Notes: a model not told the origin generated them from the sequence alone. A stretch of 64,000 nt of DNA from Sthenelais limicola (GCA_942159475.1 OW804099.1:15971920-16035919); one strand, 5' to 3'. Counted from the stretch's first letter, positions 45,720 to 58,566 are shown. Program-made: numbers and translations.

Positions 45720-46651
45720 CATCCTTATGACTGATGTATAATTTGTCTCTTGTAGAATGAATCGTATTGTCCGCCCCACAATTATTAATGAGCAATACGC
45801 AAAGTCTGTTTATTCACTGACTAGTGATTACCATCATTTGTCATCCTGCTAGATGTCTTTTGTAAATGTATCTTAATGATTATGGAAATGAAATAACAAT
45901 ATATATCACCGGTGTTCTGGCCTGGCCTGGCCAAAAAGAGTTAGAGAGTTAAATGTAATAATCTGATGACAAGCATGGTGGGGTGGGGTGGGGAGGGAGG
46001 AAGGGGTGGAGAGGGAGGAGGACTGGTGGACTGCACCCCACCCATCCTTCACCCCAGTAGTTATGTAAGCCCCCGCCCCCCAACCCCCACCCCCCGCCCC
46101 ATCAGTTTAACCAGTCTGACATCAAGTCCTGGTGACCTGGTGGTGTTTATGGAGGCAATACTAACACCGGGGTGACTCGGCGCACAGTGAAAACATTGTC
46201 TTATCCTTGCATCAAGTACATCTCCCGGGCACAGATCTCTGTACACCAGTCCTCACCGCACAAACACAACGTGGCAAGTGGCATGGAAACAAGAACCAGT
46301 TATCTCCTCCGGCGAGCTTTTATTTGTGACAAGTTTTTACTTCGTGTGATTTGAATTGTTCTTCCTTGGGTGGGAAAAAATCGTTTCCTTCATTACAGCG
46401 ATGGTGAGGGGATGCCGAGCGTGAGGTGCACAAAGCGGGCGATGCCGCGCGGACTTAAATGATGACGCGAGGCTGGGGTCGATACAACATCAATGATGAG
46501 AGATTTGGCCATCATGAGATTTGAGACAAATCCAATCTGGTCTTGTGTAGACCTCGAGGCACTGGGTATGTGTAGGTGCTCTAGAGGCCGAGTAAAATAA
46601 CGGCGTTTCTACTTCAAAACCAGCCTAGTCCCACTGAGAACAGTAGCTTAA
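45720..46651. other. Repeat-poor island with CpG-containing core
   Basis: 46180-46520 contains CACAACGTGGCAAGTGGC and GATGCCGCGCGGACTTAAAT; G-rich and C-rich tracts at 45980-46100. No exon recognised. Confidence 0.3.
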
Positions 46652-46859
46652 GGGTAAGGCCGCCTGAAAATGTACGATTTGCCTTCACCAATCCTTTCAA
46701 ATAACCCAAATTTAAGGCAAAAAATAGTTTACCAATACCGAGCTGATATTTCAAATCATTTAATACCAAATATACTCCGATTTACATTTTTCAGTCTAAT
46801 TTTGCAGAATTTACTAAATGTTTAGAGCTGCCAATTGTACATTTTCTGACGATGTGACC
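46652..46859 (-). mobile_element. Family A element with internal deletion
   Basis: Ends GGGTAAGGCCGCCTGAAAAT and ACATTTTCTGACGATGTGAC; about 25 bp shorter than full length. Confidence 0.78.
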
Positions 46860-46930
46860 AGACTAGGGAAGGGGCGATATTTCAAAAATAGATCAGTAGC
46901 CAGAAGACTTCATTTTTTGGGGGGGTATAG

Positions 46931-47165
46931 GGGTGAAGTCGCCATAAAATGTACAATTCACCTTCACCAATTCTCTCGAATAACCCAAATTTCAGACGGA
47001 AATAATGTTCAAAATACAGTTCAACCTAACCAAACAGATTGCTAGAATCAATGCAATGCCCAACACACTATTATTTACCTAATCTTGACCAAATTGCAGC
47101 CTAATTTAGCAGAATTTACTAAATGTGTAGAACTGCTAATTGTACATTTTCTGAAAATCTGACCC
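46931..47165 (-). mobile_element. Family A element, full length
   Basis: 235 bp; left end GGGTGAAGTCGCCATAAAAT, right end perfect. Confidence 0.85.
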
Positions 47166-47722
47166 ATAACAATCTAGAACTATTGGAAATAAATGTATAC
47201 AGTATTGACCTCAAGCCTCTAGATACGTGTACATTATCCATAGGGCAAGTAAAATAACTGCATTTCTGCTTTTAAAAAAGCTAGGAGACTAGAAGACTAG
47301 GCATGGGGGAAATGGTTTACAAATAACAGAATTGATCCTGTATCAAAATATTATCCTGAATAAAATATTAAACAAACAGAGCCAGAAACAAGTGTATTAT
47401 GTAATAATATTGGTATCTTGGATCTTCAGCATAAAATACATGTTCCACTGTATTAAACAAGAGACACATGTGCAATCAAGCCAGAACGTGAGACCCAACA
47501 GAGATGACAAGTGATAAAAGGATAATACAGGACCATGGAATTGAATTCTTTCTTTCTTTGAGGCCCTGCTCAAAATAGTTTACAGGTTTCTTGGAAAAAG
47601 GTTTTCTATTTTTCCTAACCGTACCGTGTTGTCACTAAGAGGAAACAGACAGGTAAAAAACATATGCGGAAGAGAACACCTTAGAACTATTCTAGATACA
47701 TATTTGCAATTGAGTGATTTAT

Positions 47723-47958
47723 AGGTCAGATCGTCAGAAAATGTACAATTGACCTTCACAAATCCTCTCAAATAACCCAAAATTAAGTACAAAATTAGTT
47801 TCAAAATACAGTTTAACATAACCAGACAGATTTATTGAATGAATACAATACACAATACACTCAGATATACCTAGTATTTATCATATTTCACTCTAATTTA
47901 GCAGAATTTGAGAGATGTGTAGAACTGTATAGATTGTGCATTTTCTGAAAATCTGCCC
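47723..47958 (-). mobile_element. Family A element, full length
   Basis: Left AGGTCAGATCGTCAGAAAAT, right TTTTCTGAAAATCTGCCC. Confidence 0.83.
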
Positions 47959-48029
47959 ATTATAAGTGGTGTAAACATGATCCTGATCACCTCAGGCATT
48001 TTTGCGTAGTTTAGTTAATAAAAGTTTCG

Positions 48030-48154
48030 AACTCACGCAGGCAGAAAGTAGGAATAGGTTTGTTTCTGGCCCACCTTCCCCACCCCATCCCTACCTATGG
48101 GGTGGGAGAGGTGGGCCAGAAACAAACCTATTCCTACTTCTGCCTGTGTGAGTT
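48030..48154. repeat. Near-perfect 55-bp inverted repeat
   Basis: The arm AACTCACGCAGGCAGAAAGT, then AGGAATAGGTTTGTTTCTGG, then CCCACC is mirrored with about four differences. The loop is about 11 nt (TCCCTACCTAT). Confidence 0.9.
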
Positions 48155-48569
48155 AGTGAAGCAGCTCTTCCCCACAGCGAGCAGCTTACAATGGCGGGGG
48201 TGAGGAGGAGAGATTGGGGGCTGATGTGGGTTAGTTTAGTTAGAGCTGGTCCCCCTGTGTGTTCTTGCATGGTGCACAGCCGCAGGCGGCCTAGGCCAAA
48301 CAAGAAATAGGTGTAATTCAGATTTCCCACCACCGCCCCCACCCCTACCCCCCACCCCTAACTAGAAAATTGTTCCAGAATTAAAGTTTTTTTGACCTAG
48401 CTAATTTCCGTTGTGATGTTTTGAGAAACATGTATTCCTAAGAAAAACCCTTAAATGGTACATTTCTCGTGTTACAACAAATACAAAATGGATTTTGTTT
48501 GCATTTCCTAGCTGGTGGCGTCTAAACAAGAGTTAGAAGTGGTTTTCCTCCTTCCCTACTCAGTTTTCA

Positions 48570-48625
48570 GCTATATAAGATAAGATAAGAGAACTGTTTA
48601 TTTGCCACAAGATGTAGTTTGACAC
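48570..48625 (-). mobile_element. LINE-type 3' tail, (ATCTT)n
   Basis: ATAAGATAAGATAAGAG followed by AACTGTTTATTTGCCAC. Confidence 0.45.
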
Positions 48626-48790
48626 ACTGTTCGTGATCATCCCCAAAAGAGGTCTTCCAGACCATGTCTTTCTTGTGTTTCTTATCTTGGTTGCATGATA
48701 TCTATTTCCACCTACTCTAGATAAATAGCTCCCATGTTCATGTATTACACAGTATGTATAGATCTACAGTCATGATAATAACTTATAATT

Positions 48791-49149
48791 GTGATGTGTT
48801 TTAATAAAAAGAGTCATAAGTCGCAAAATATGGATTTTGAGGTATCACAATATTTGAAAAGAGGAGATCAAGCCGATTCCAATGATACTAAACACTAGGG
48901 TACCTAGCTTCTGGCCATGTTTCTGGCTGGGTAAACCAGTAAAGTAACTAAATATACTCCATACGAAGGCCTTCAAAACGCAATGATATATTTAATACAA
49001 TGTCCTGAAATTTGTTACGCAGATCTATATGACTATAACTGCTAAACCCTCCGAAAATCAGAATGTTTCAATAAAGAGATCTTGTGGGAAAAATACTTTG
49101 AAAAATAGCAATTTTGCGACTTTTGACTCATTTTCCTGAAACACATCAC
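48791..49149 (-). mobile_element. Family B element
   Basis: GTGATGTGTTTTAATAAAAA to TTTTCCTGAAACACATCAC. Confidence 0.82.
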
Positions 49150-49589
49150 ATATATGGTCTTCTTCTAAATCGGAAACACAACTATTATTTTTGTTGGCCT
49201 GAAGAGAGCACATCTCTTCTGCTTCTTCACCAGTGAGCTCCTCACCAGTGAGCTCCTCACCAGTGAGCTCCTCACAAGACACAACGACTCAATTAAACAC
49301 GTCAGTGTAAGTATTTTATTCGTTTTCACACATTATGTTTCTTGGCCTATAGACAGAGCAGCCCTTCCACTGCGCCGTTCAGAGTGACTCAATGAAACAT
49401 CCCCCCAAACCTTAATAAAGCAGGGAAATATGTCTTCATAGCCCCCCAAAAAACTTTCACTTCTTACATTGCTCTGATATGTTTTCGATTCTTCTCAGTT
49501 CTAGAAAGTGATTTCTTAAAAAAATAATAAAAAAAAGTTACCACCCCTCCCTACCTAGTTTCAGTTATATAAATCGGTGAGTGAGTGAG

Positions 49590-51274
49590 TGACTAAACAA
49601 TATGAAAGCCTTCAAAACGCAAGGACATATTTAATACTATGTCCTGAAATTCGGCACATAGGTTCATATGACTAAGCGTCACCATATTTGAAAAGATGAG
49701 ATAAAGCCGATTCCAATGATAGTAAACACTAGGACACCTAATAAGTATTTCTATATTTTAAGTTTGATATCTTTATTTTTGAAAAATAAAGTTTGCAATG
49801 TTTCTGGTTGGGTAATTACCAGTAAAGTAACTAAACAATATGAATATCACCTCCACTAAAATTATGAATTCCTTGATTTATAAGTGTCAAAAGAGGTGGA
49901 ATGAATTAGATACTGAGGCCCACAAAATTGAAGACAAAATTACCTTTAAGAAATATACAGACAAACTTTTATCCCCTTTTGCCTAAACCGCTTGCGTGAC
50001 CGTACCTGCTTCCCCTATCTCCCCATTCCCCCCCTTATTATATCTATAAGCCTAGGTCATCTGGTAAGGAAACTTGTGATAGTACCTGTCCATCCGCCTC
50101 TGGCTTATAGAAACAAATTGCTCCTTCTATTGCTATATCTGCTAACACTCTTATCACCTTAAGACAACCATATATAGGGACCAATGTTGAATCCCTATCT
50201 TAATTGCTTACTGTATAAATTATTCTTAACTGACTCTCGTCATGTGAGAGGTTACTATTGGCTCTTGTTATGTGAGAGGTTACTATATAAATTTCTTAAT
50301 TAACTCTCGTCATATGAGAGGCCACCTGTCCATAGACTACCTGTTTACTTCTACTGATTATATCTAGTGTATATTCGCTGTATCTTGTATATATTCATTG
50401 CTCTGAACTTCAGTGATGTCTTATGTATAGACAACATATTATAGATGAAGTGCCTCCCTCATTCTGATGAGACAATATATCTGATGCCTTGTACTGTTGT
50501 TAATAATACCTGGCCACTGCACTCATCATCACTCATTATCAGAGGCTAAATACCTAGTGCCTTATATGCATGGAAACGAGCATGTTTTAGCTCGATTTAA
50601 AGTAAAGTAAGCATCACTTCACTGTCAAACGAGATATCAACTCCAAACAGTTTTTAAAACAGACTGTGATAACCTAAGGTGAATATAAGTAAGTACAGTA
50701 CAGTACTACTTAAACTAAACAGTTGACTCTCAGCTTGTAACAAAATGCAAAATATTATTGCCTTCTGGCCAGCCTAAAAAGCTGACATTATGATAATCTA
50801 ATGTCTTTAATAACTAACAGCATATTACTTAATGTCTTATATTGCAATTTAATAACCTCATTCTGTTCAACGCTCATGTTTTTCAACCCTCATCTGACCA
50901 TATCATGTATTCCATTACTTTTACATATAATTTATTTTCATGTTCGTGTTGTAACTTCTGTAATTAAACAAATCAAGTAGGTAGATGGCACCCGGTGGAA
51001 GAACTACTTAGACCCTGTCTATATAGACTACCGAATAACCACATTGTATGTAAGATCGTAACGCAATAAAGAATACTTGAATAGAATTGAATTGAATTGA
51101 AAGCCTTCAAAACGCAAGGACATATGTCCTGAAATTTGGCATTTGGCAGGTTCATATGACAAGTGTGCTAGACCTTCAAAAAATCAGAACATTTCAATAA
51201 AGGAATCTTTCAAAAGAATCACTTTGAAAAATATCAATTTTGCGACTTGTGACTCATTTTCTTAAACCACATCA
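49590..51274 (-). mobile_element. Family B element split by a LINE tail
   Basis: The element parts are 49590-49845 and about 51098-51274. The insert (49846-51097) ends in a LINE-type 3' microsatellite. AAGCCTTCAAAACGCAAGGA occurs on both sides, suggesting rearrangement or an extra partial copy. Confidence 0.65.
49846..51097 (+). mobile_element. LINE 3' end with (AATTG)n tail
   Basis: A short frame at 49870-49985 (KRWNELDTEAHKIEDKITFK, then KYTDKLLSPFA and a stop) resembles the extreme C-terminus of a LINE ORF2. About 1.1 kb of 3' UTR-like sequence follows, then GTAACGCAATAAAGAATACT and a pentamer run (AATTG)3. Inserted into a family B element. Confidence 0.6.
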
Positions 51275-51837
51275 CATATATGAAACAGAAGCACCACTAT
51301 ACTTTCCCTTGGCCTAAAGAGAGCGCATCTCTCCTTCCCCCTCAGCACTGAGCAGCTCACAGCAACTCAATGAAACCTGCCCTGCTTGACGGTGCGTTTG
51401 ATTACCACCAGCTGGCGCTTTCTCTTAACCTCCAACATAGCGGGGGCCAGTAGCAGGACCAAAAGTAGGGGTTGAGCCGTTTGAACTGTAACTATGATTA
51501 CCCACCCGCCCGCACCGCGCCCGCATCCAATCTCTCCTGCTTATCCACCCATTCTTCCTCCTACAATAACTACACGGATCTTGGAGCAGCTCGACGGGGG
51601 ATTACTACTGCAGAGCAACTCAATCAAGTTCTCTGTATCAATCAGGACCAGCTCGCCCGCAGAATCTTAATAATATGACATTTTTCCTACATTATAAACA
51701 GCCCGAGGCGAGGGGAATAGACAAGAGGGTAATCTGTACATGTGGAGATGTCTGCTGTAGTAACGGTTTGTCTGTCTGTGTGACCCGCCTCACCTGATGG
51801 GAATAGGACGGCTTAAGGGGAGGTAGAGGCAGAGGAG
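51275..51837. other. Repeat-free island
   Basis: 51380-51690 is complex and GC-balanced (ACCACCAGCTGGCGCTTTCT; CAGCTCGCCCGCAGAATC); possible regulatory element. Confidence 0.3.
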
Positions 51838-52215
51838 ATGTATATGGAGACAGACATATGGATGTGGTCGTATATATAGAGAGTAGAGTATGGAGACAGA
51901 CATATGGATGTAGTCGTATATATAGAGGGTAGAATATGGAGAGAGACATATGGATGTGGTTGTATATATATAGAGAGTAGAATATGGAGACAGACATATG
52001 GATGTAGTCGTATATAGAGAGTAGAGTATGGAGACAGACATATGGATGTGATCTTATATATATAGAGAGTAGAATATGGAGAGAGACATATGGATGTGGT
52101 CGTATATATAGAGAGTAGAATATGGAGACAGACATATGGATGTGGTCGTATATATAGAGACATCTGCAGTAGAATATGGAGACAGACATATGGATGTGAT
52201 CTTATATAAAGATAC
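51838..52215. repeat. About 46-bp minisatellite
   Basis: GGAGACAGACATATGGATGT, then GGTCGTATATATAGAGAGTA; about eight units. Confidence 0.92.
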
Positions 52216-52389
52216 ATATTTAATGAAGTAGTATGTAGAGAGAACTATTTGAAGCAGTTCTTGTTGTTGTTACAATTATTTACTGTTTGGGGACAGTATC
52301 AGTGGGTCTAATCTCCAATATTTTGCAAGGATTTCAAAAAGACCAGAAAGTAATTTGTATACATAAATATTAAAGGGAAGTAGTGAAAG

Positions 52390-53518
52390 GAGATGTCTCT
52401 GAAGTAGTGCACAAAAAGTGACTTATATGAAGTAGTATATGAAAAGAGACATATATGAAGTAGTATATGAAAAGAGACATATGTGAAGTAGTATATGAAA
52501 AGTGACATATGTGAAGTAGTATATGAAAAGAGACATATATGAAGTAGTATATGAAAAGTGACATATGTGAAGTAGTATATGAAAAGTGACATATATGAAG
52601 TAGTATATGAAAAGTGACATATGTGAAGTAGTATATGAAAAGTGACATATGTGAAGTAGTATATGAAAAGTGACATATGTGAAGTAGTATATGAAAAGAG
52701 ACATATGTGAAGTAGTATATGAAAAGTGACATATGTGAAGTAGTATATGAAAAGAGACATGTGAAGTAGTATATGAAAAGAGACATATGTGAAGTAGTAT
52801 ATGAAAAGAGACATATGTGAAGTAGTATAGGAAAAGTGACATATGTGAAGTAGTATATGAAAAGTGACATATGTGAAGTAGTATATGAAAAGAGACATAT
52901 GTGAAGTAGTATATGAAAAGAGACATATGTGAAGTAGTATAGGAAAAGTGACATATGTGAAGTAGTATATGAAAAGTGACATATGTGAAGTAGTATATGA
53001 AAAGTGACATATGTGAAGTAGTATATGAAAAGTGACATATGTGAAGTAGTATATGAAAAGAGACATATGTGAAGTAGTATATGAAAAGTGACATATGTGA
53101 AGTAGTATATGAAAAGTGACGTATGTGAAGTAGTATATGAAAAGTGACATATATGAAGTAGTATATGAAAAGAGACATATGTGAAGTAGTATAGGAAAAG
53201 TGATGTATATGAAGTAGTATATGAAAAGTGACATATATGAAGTAGTATATGAAAAGTGACATATGTGAAGTAGTATAGGAAAAGTGACATATGTGAAGTA
53301 GTATATGAAAAGTGACATATGTGAAGTAGTATATGAAAAGTGACATATGTGAAGTAGTATATGAAAAGTGACGTATGTGAAGTAGTATATGAAAAGTGAC
53401 ATATGTGAAGTAGTATAGGAAAAGTGACATATGTGAAGTAGTATATGAAAAGTGACATATGCGAAGTAGTATAGGAAAAGTGACATATGTGAAGTAGTAT
53501 AGGAAAAGTGACGTATGT
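52390..53518. repeat. 28-bp minisatellite, about 40 units
   Basis: GTAGTATATGAAAAGTGACA plus TATGTGAA. Because 28 is not divisible by 3 each frame cycles through all phases, so three overlapping minus frames of 362-419 codons stay open. They are not genes. Confidence 0.97.
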
Positions 53519-53524
53519 CTATAT

Positions 53525-53750
53525 GGGTCAGATCTGTCGAAAATATACAACCTTCAGATCTACACATTTAGTAAATTCTGCATAATCAGGCTCTAAAACG
53601 ATCAATTTATAGGATGTATATCTGCGTATATTTGATATATATATCTGTTTGGTTATGTTGAACAGTATTTTGAACGTCATTTTCGTCTTAAATTTGGGTA
53701 TTTGAGAGGATTCGTTAGGGCAAATTGTGCATTTTATGGCGATTTTACCC
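53525..53750 (+). mobile_element. Family A element abutting the 28-bp minisatellite
   Basis: Starts GGGTCAGATCTGTCGAAAAT only a few bases after the last minisatellite unit; ends GCATTTTATGGCGATTTTAC, then CC. Confidence 0.78.
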
Positions 53751-54230
53751 ATATATATATGTTCACAGTATCCATAGATAAAGATTCCCGTGAATCAGTA
53801 AGAAGAACAATGTCTAGAGTAAACTAGAGACTACATTAAGGGAAGGTTACTCCATGGACTCAATTACACGCTGCAGCCTCAAGTCTTTCCTCTATTTCTT
53901 ATTCTACAACAGAGTAGAAATACTACACAAGTGTGTGGCATTGGGTTGCATATAACCACACCGTATAGACAGTCAGACATTGTCCTTTTACTAGTTCCCC
54001 ACCACTTGGTTTGAATTTACGTTGATTTTCGGTATAGGGAACAGCAAATAAGGCAAAACTATAAGTTTGATAATAATAATCATAAATTCATTATTTGAAA
54101 GACTAAGAGATACAAATTCGGTATATGCTCTTCAGATTTAAGAATTAATTTAGTCTTCCAGTGCATGTCATGCTACAGACCTTGTAGAACCTTGAGGTTA
54201 TGTTTATTTCATCCGATATGCTTAATTAAT

Positions 54231-54442
54231 CCTGGGTTCCCCGCTAATCTCCTGCTACTACTCCCATTTTTTTGGTCCAGCTACTTTTAGAAGCGGGAGC
54301 AAGTAGCGGATGGTAGCGGCTTAAATTCAAACATGTTTGATTTGGAGCGGCTACTTTCCATTACTGCCTGTTACTTCTAAAGTAGCGGGACCAAAGAAAC
54401 AGGAGTAGTAGTGGGAGAAGTAGCGGGGAAGTGGAACCCAGG
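54231..54442. mobile_element. 212-bp foldback element (MITE)
   Basis: CCTGGGTTCC to GGAACCCAGG, with long imperfect complementarity throughout (CTGCTACTACTCCCA / TGGGAGAAGTAGCGG and so on). The exact centre is AAACATGTTT (54331-54340). Non-coding. Confidence 0.85.
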
Positions 54443-55504
54443 CTTTAATGTTAAATATTGATGATTCATGGTCATTTTGAGGAATAAGTACTTATCATAA
54501 ATGCATAACCTCCGGATATGCTTTACCTTGACCCATAAATGCGATCTTATGATCCAATCAAAATTCTAGAAAATAGGTCACTACATTGCCCGCGTTCAAT
54601 GACACATGTTATATTGACCAGTTCACCAACATGCAGAACCTGTGTTATTTACCTGTGTTGAGCTCATAAAGGGTAAGGTATAAATGGAGAGAATGGAACG
54701 AGCTGGCACTAATCGAAATGAGTCCAAAGAATTTTTGATTATTGCAGGCGAGTTCCATTCTATACTTATTATATGGGCATAAAACTTGATGTGTAAAATC
54801 TGAAAAAAGTAGCTGACTTGGTGACGAAGTAGTTCATACAGTATGTGTACTATATGAATATTTTTATAGCACCCCACTTATTGCACCTCTCATTTGGAAT
54901 GCACATATAATAAATGGTGTTATTGGTCCATGTACATGGAATAAAGGGTGTTATTGGTCTATATGTACACACACAGGCCCTACATAAAGAGCCACACATT
55001 GACTGACGCCAGCAACTGTTCAAAGTCAAAGAGAAGCAATAAATTCAGGCAATTCTCCTCTGGCCACCATTACTTAGACCCGCGGATTCATTTCATTACA
55101 GCCTGCCATTACCCGGCTTCAAACAAGCTGACCAAGCCAGCATTGAATTTTTGTTTCCGTCACAGGCCCCCCTTTTAGCGGGAGGAAGGAGCAGTAACGC
55201 AATAAAATGCCTGCAGGCCAGAAAAGGCTTACATGGTAAAGTGAATTGATTTATTGAACAAGAAAGGTAAAATGGAGAGGGGAAAGGTCGCAGGAGGAAA
55301 ACTGGTGTGGGGAGGGGAAGAGCGGAAGTGCCTAGTGACCCTGCGCATGGTGGCCGTTAGGGGGCGGGTGTGGGCAGGTTGCGCGCGCACTTCCTGCTAT
55401 TAACTGCGGGTTCAGTGGTGGAGGGCTGACCGCCATGTTGGGTAATAGGCAAGGTCATGTCAAGGTCATGTTGTACCGTCACACCGTGGTTAGGTGCTAC
55501 ACAG
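54443..55504. other. Intergenic or intronic DNA with one complex island
   Basis: 54995-55215 (CAACTGTTCAAAGTCAAAGA; ATTACCCGGCTTCAAACAAG) is repeat-free; CTTTGAAC-like and SOX-like motifs are present. No coding evidence. Confidence 0.3.
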
Positions 55505-56080
55505 ACGCCATGTGTCAGACATAATACAGAGGTGTAATACATGGGACATAATACAGAGGTGTATTACAAGGGACATAATACAGGGCTGTATTACATGGGA
55601 CATAATACAGGGCTGTATTACATGGGACATAATACAGGGGTGTATTACATGGGACATAATACAGGGCTGTATTACATGGGACTTAATACAGGGCTGTATT
55701 ACATGGGACATAATACAGGGCTGTATTACATGGGACATAATACAGGCCTGTACTACATGGGACATAATACAGGGCTGTATTACACGGGACATGATACAGG
55801 GCTGTATTACATGGGACATAATACAGGGCTGTATTATATGGGACAACATACACAGGTGTATTACATGGGACATAATACAGGGCTGTATTATATGGGACAA
55901 CATACACAGGTGTATTACATGGGACATAATACAGGGGTGTATTACATGGGACATAATACAGGGCTGTATTACATGGGACATAATACAGGGGTGTATTACA
56001 TGGGACATAATACACAGGTGTATTACATGGGACATAATACAGGGCTGTATTACATGGGACATGATACAGAGCTGTAACAT
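55505..56080. repeat. 27-bp minisatellite, about 21 units
   Basis: ACATGGGACATAATACAGGG plus CTGTATT, with variants (CACAGGTG, GGGGTG). It ends at a family C fragment. Confidence 0.95.
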
Positions 56081-56327
56081 CTATGGAAACCATGTCATGT
56101 TCAGCATGGACTATTTATCAATACTTTAATGCCAAAATCCATGTATTTCATATGTTTCTCTAACGCTTCATCTTTCCCATCATGCATTTGGTTTGTCTAG
56201 ATAATTTAGACAAGATATAGGACATTGGTCAAAAGATACTTGCAATTCTCGATAAAAATATTTGTATGCCAGATTTCATCCCAGAATACTCTGTAAAAGA
56301 CATGCGCAGTGGCAAATGCGCATCCCC
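56076..56327 (+). mobile_element. Family C element, 5'-truncated at a minisatellite
   Basis: Enters at CTATGGAAACCATGTC and runs to GGCAAATGCGCATCCCC. It follows the 27-bp tandem array directly. Confidence 0.7.
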
Positions 56328-56504
56328 ATTTCTGTTAAATTCTGCAGAAAATATGATAAATGGTAGAAATGACGGAGTATATTTTGTGCTGTGTTGATTT
56401 AAACAATTGAGGTCTAGGTATGCCTATATCGATAACAAATGACCATTAACCTGTTTTGGTTACATCAGGTCATGTTTTTCTTTTAAAACTTTATTTATGG
56501 AAAC

Positions 56505-56635
56505 CCAGGAGGAGGAGGGGGAGGAGAGGGAGGAGGAGGGGGAGCGGGAGGGGGAAGAGGAGGAGGAGGGGGAGGAGAGGGAGGAGGAGGGGGAGGAGGA
56601 GGAGGAGGAGGAGGAGGGGGGAGAGGAAGGGGGAA
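56505..56635. repeat. (GGAGGAGGGGGA)n tract
   Basis: Purine-only, about 130 bp. Confidence 0.95.
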
Positions 56636-56919
56636 TGTAAAATCCCAGAATAGGGTTATTCACATGCCCCAGGTGTATACACAGAATACAATGCTTTTAC
56701 ATGTGGTATATCGACCAATAATTATGATAACATCTTGTCACGTGTATCCAATGGTATGATAGAATACAAGTGACCAATGAGGGTTATTGTTATAAAATAA
56801 CACATGAACATATTCATAATGATATTCATAAATCATATTTACAATCATATTCATGTAAGTTATACAATGTTACATCATGTTGTTGCGTTATCATAATTCA
56901 TGTTAACCTGTACCCCTCA

Positions 56920-57420
56920 CTGCCCTAACCACTGCTGTAGTAGAGAATGGTTGGGTTGTTTACTGTTAGGGTGGAGTGGTGAAGGCGCACCAGTGTATGG
57001 GGTAATACCTGTAACCCTAACCACTGCTGTAGTAGAGAGTGGTTGGGTTGTTTACTGTTAGGGTGGAGTGGTGAAGGCGCACCAGTGTATGGGGTAATAC
57101 CTGTAACCCTAACCACTGCTGTAGTAGAGAGTGGTTGGGTTGTTTACTGTTAGGGTGGAGTGGTGAAGGCGCACCAGTGTATGGGGTAATACCTGTAACC
57201 CTAACCACTGCTGTAGTAGAGAGTGGTTGGGTTGTTTACTGTTAGGGTGGAGTGGTGAAGGCGCACCAGTGTATGGGGTAATACCTGTAACCCTAACCAC
57301 TGCTGTAGTAGAGAGTGGTTGGGTTGTTTACTGTTAGGGTGGAGTGGTGAAGGCGCACCAGTGTATGGGGTAATACCTGTAACCCTAACCACTGCTGTAG
57401 TAGAGAGTGGTTGGGTTGTA
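56920..57420. repeat. 92-bp tandem repeat, five and a half units
   Basis: Units starting CCCTAACCACTGCTGTAGTA are nearly identical, at 57014, 57106, 57198, 57290 and 57382. Confidence 0.97.
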
Positions 57421-57509
57421 AAGAATTAGTTAGACCCATGGATAAGGACGTGACACAATGTGGTGAGAGGAAATGGTGAACGCTAAGTTCATGAACTGTT
57501 AGCTGTTAG

Positions 57510-58112
57510 GTGGTGGTGGTGGGCGGGGAGGAGAGGGGTAGAGTAGTGATCGTCAGGTGTAGGGGGCGGAAAGGGGAGGAGAAAGGGGGGAGGAGGGGGG
57601 AGGGGAGGGGGAAGAGGGAGGAGGAGATGAAGGGGGAGGAGGACGAGAGGGGTGGAGCAGGAGCAGGTTTATCAGGAAGTGGAGGAAGAGGGGGAGGAGC
57701 CAGAGGGGAGTAGGGAGGAGTTGGTACAGGAGGAGGAGGTTTTGGATGATGTAGAGGGGGGCGGGGAGGAGGAGGTGGAAGGTAGAGCAGAAGAGGTGGT
57801 GAGTTTAGAATGGGGAGGAGGGGGAGCAGGTGGAGTGTAAGGGAGGGCAAGGAGATGGCGCAGAAGGTGGAGGAGGAAGTTGGAAGGAGGGGGAAGAGGA
57901 GGAGGAGGAGTGGGAGGAGGAGGGGAGGTAAGGAGAAAGAGGAGGAGGAGGAGTGGGAAGTTAAAGAGGAGTGGGAGGGGGAGAAGGAGGGGGAGGTAAG
58001 GAGGGGGAGGGGAAGGGTAAGGAGTAGGAGGGGGAGGGGGAGGTAAGGAGGGGGGAGGAGGAGTGTAAGGAGTAGGAGGGGGAGAGGTAAGGTAGGGAAG
58101 CCAAGAGGGAGA
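57510..58112. repeat. G-rich (GGAGG)n tract
   Basis: About 600 bp of purine-rich sequence; G-quadruplex or triplex potential on the plus strand; frames are artefacts. Confidence 0.93.
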
Positions 58113-58566
58113 AGGCAACACGCAATCACCCTGCCTCACTAGTACATCCCTGACCCCACCTCACCTCCCAGGCCAAGGGTCTCACTCCCAGGCCATGACG
58201 TCACAGCCGGGAGTCACGGGAATCTGAAGGTCACACGGGAACAAAGCAAATGTCATGGCAACCGCAGGGCACGTGACGATAAGGACACCCAGAGTGAGGC
58301 TGCGGGACTTATGGAGGGCGTGATGTCTCCTTACCTCTCGTGCCATCTCGCGTTATGTCACTTATGCGAGATGTGCATGAGACTTGGTGCAGTAAGTGGA
58401 GTGTAGGGGGCGCTTCCCCAGACGCTATGACGCATTTCCATGATTTATATAGCTGTGATTCACAATAATACATTCTAGCAACCGCCATAAAGTGAGCATA
58501 ACCCAGGTGTTGGCTGCTGGGGTGGGAAGTTACAGACAGAGCCACCGCCATTAGAAATAATAGACT

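Noticed and set aside
45105..45779. Glu/Lys/Arg-rich 224-codon minus frame resembling a charged nuclear protein
   Set aside because: Lies on a C/T-only tract inside a transposon copy; low-complexity artefact. The same holds for 16157-16534 and 57506-58139.
48091..48342. 83-codon minus frame
   Set aside because: Runs through the arm of an inverted repeat and has no recognisable domain.
52308..53567. Minus-strand frames of 362-419 codons, the longest in the window
   Set aside because: Pure product of a 28-bp repeat without stop codons in any phase; no domain.
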